In this document: positions 63,881 to 64,000 of the stretch, one piece after another
Numbering within the stretch: position 1 is the first letter of the stretch
Layout of the letters: each line of letters opens with the position of its first letter
NCBI RefSeq assembly: GCF_037200945.1
Contig: NZ_JBBCGP010000001.1
Location: 2,974,501 to 3,038,500 of the forward strand
DNA length: 64,000 nt
DNA from: Methylovirgula sp.
Lineage (GTDB): Bacteria > Pseudomonadota > Alphaproteobacteria > Rhizobiales > Beijerinckiaceae
Direction: 5' to 3'
Translations under genes and position numbers: made by a program
The notes under the pieces: generated by a model
Seen by the model: only the letters and a program-made list of their open reading frames with translations
Told to the model about the DNA's origin: nothing
Databases searched by the model: none

Positions 63881-63953
63881 GACGCAGATCAGAGCATATT
63901 TTCACCCCGGTGGCGCGCATTTTCGGCCGCGTGATTCACTCTGCCGCAGCGAT

Positions 63954-64000
63954 TTACCCAACAAACTCAGGCGGCTTCACTGTCACCGCATGAACCCGCT
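63954..64000 (-). CDS. tnpB: IS66 TnpB, 3' fragment at window edge
   Basis: The last 15 codons (ending VKPPEFVG) and stop of tnpB, matching 40179-40225 in reverse complement. The rest lies outside the window. Confidence 0.88.
   Translation of the reverse strand, partial: RVHAVTVKPPEFVG

Larger units (their letters stand above)
62274..64000 (-). mobile_element. IS66-family element, second copy, cut by window end
   Basis: Begins with GTAAGCGG at 62274 and reads as the reverse complement of the copy at 39412-41904, with only a one-base difference seen near the tnpC 3' end. tnpC is whole and tnpB is cut at 64000. The base context outside the visible end is GCTGCAAG (62266-62273), so its target site differs from the first copy. 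Confidence 0.92.

Noticed and set aside
39412..64000. Composite transposon made of the two IS66 copies carrying the signalling and respiratory genes
   Set aside because: The left IS66 copy has its own perfect 8-bp duplication directly at both of its ends, showing it inserted alone. A composite element would have the duplication only outside the outer ends.

Overview
The window looks like chromosomal DNA of an acid-tolerant, probably methylotrophic alphaproteobacterium of the Hyphomicrobiales, with Beijerinckiaceae-like organisms the best guess. This is inferred from gene content: a rhizobial-style haem-uptake locus with Irr/ICE-like promoter motifs, a FixL/FixJ-like pair, HdeA and HdeD acid-stress proteins, a BcsS-type barrel, and a lanthanide-signature PQQ alcohol dehydrogenase. 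No rRNA or CRISPR array was seen. The one tRNA is tRNA-Lys(CTT).

Layout. 1-5.9 kb: haem uptake (hmuTUV and hemP on minus; haem receptor and haem-degrading monooxygenase on plus), then a PCu(A)C copper chaperone. 6.47-7.76 kb: intact IS5-type element with CTAG target duplication. 7.8-12.5 kb: four-gene efflux operon (DUF1656, HlyD, FUSC, TolC-like lipoprotein). 13.4-14.0 kb: degraded DNA with a pyruvate-oxidase remnant. 14.0-19.0 kb: Pls/PosA-type single-module NRPS plus its phosphopantetheinyl transferase, a candidate poly-amino-acid (possibly poly-lysine) locus. 19.2-21.2 kb: HdeA-like chaperone and a double beta-barrel protein. 21.3-23.4 kb: tRNA-Lys and leuA with a leucine-rich leader peptide. 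23.4-26.5 kb: ModA-like binding protein beside a TonB receptor. 26.6-30.3 kb: phosphatase, small hypothetical proteins, a frameshifted HdeD-like gene and a single-domain response regulator. 30.3-32.4 kb: CAP-domain lipoprotein gene split by an IS5-type element lying in the loop of a hairpin. 33-34.7 kb: two-component system. 35.1-38.7 kb: six-gene membrane operon around an APC permease, preceded by three dyad-symmetric sites. 39.4-41.9 kb: intact IS66 element with an 8-bp target duplication.

42.2-52.8 kb is a chemosensory/partner-switching island: STAS protein, Na/Pi-cotransporter-like protein, a receptor with almost no periplasmic domain, CheR, CheW, CheB and CheA, facing a SpoIIE-type phosphatase, a lone receiver and an RsbW-like ATPase. 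No flagellar or pilus gene accompanies it, so an output other than taxis is likely.

53.8-62.1 kb is a tightly overlapping nine-gene operon in the order ctaG, coxB (with fused cytochrome c), coxA, coxC, membrane protein, cytochrome c, PQQ alcohol dehydrogenase with the Asp-Tyr-Asp lanthanide signature, cytochrome c, and XoxJ-like periplasmic protein. It encodes an apparently self-contained path from alcohol to oxygen. A second, inverted IS66 copy begins at 62,274 and runs off the window end.

All calls come from reading translated sequence and recalled family motifs. No database search was run.
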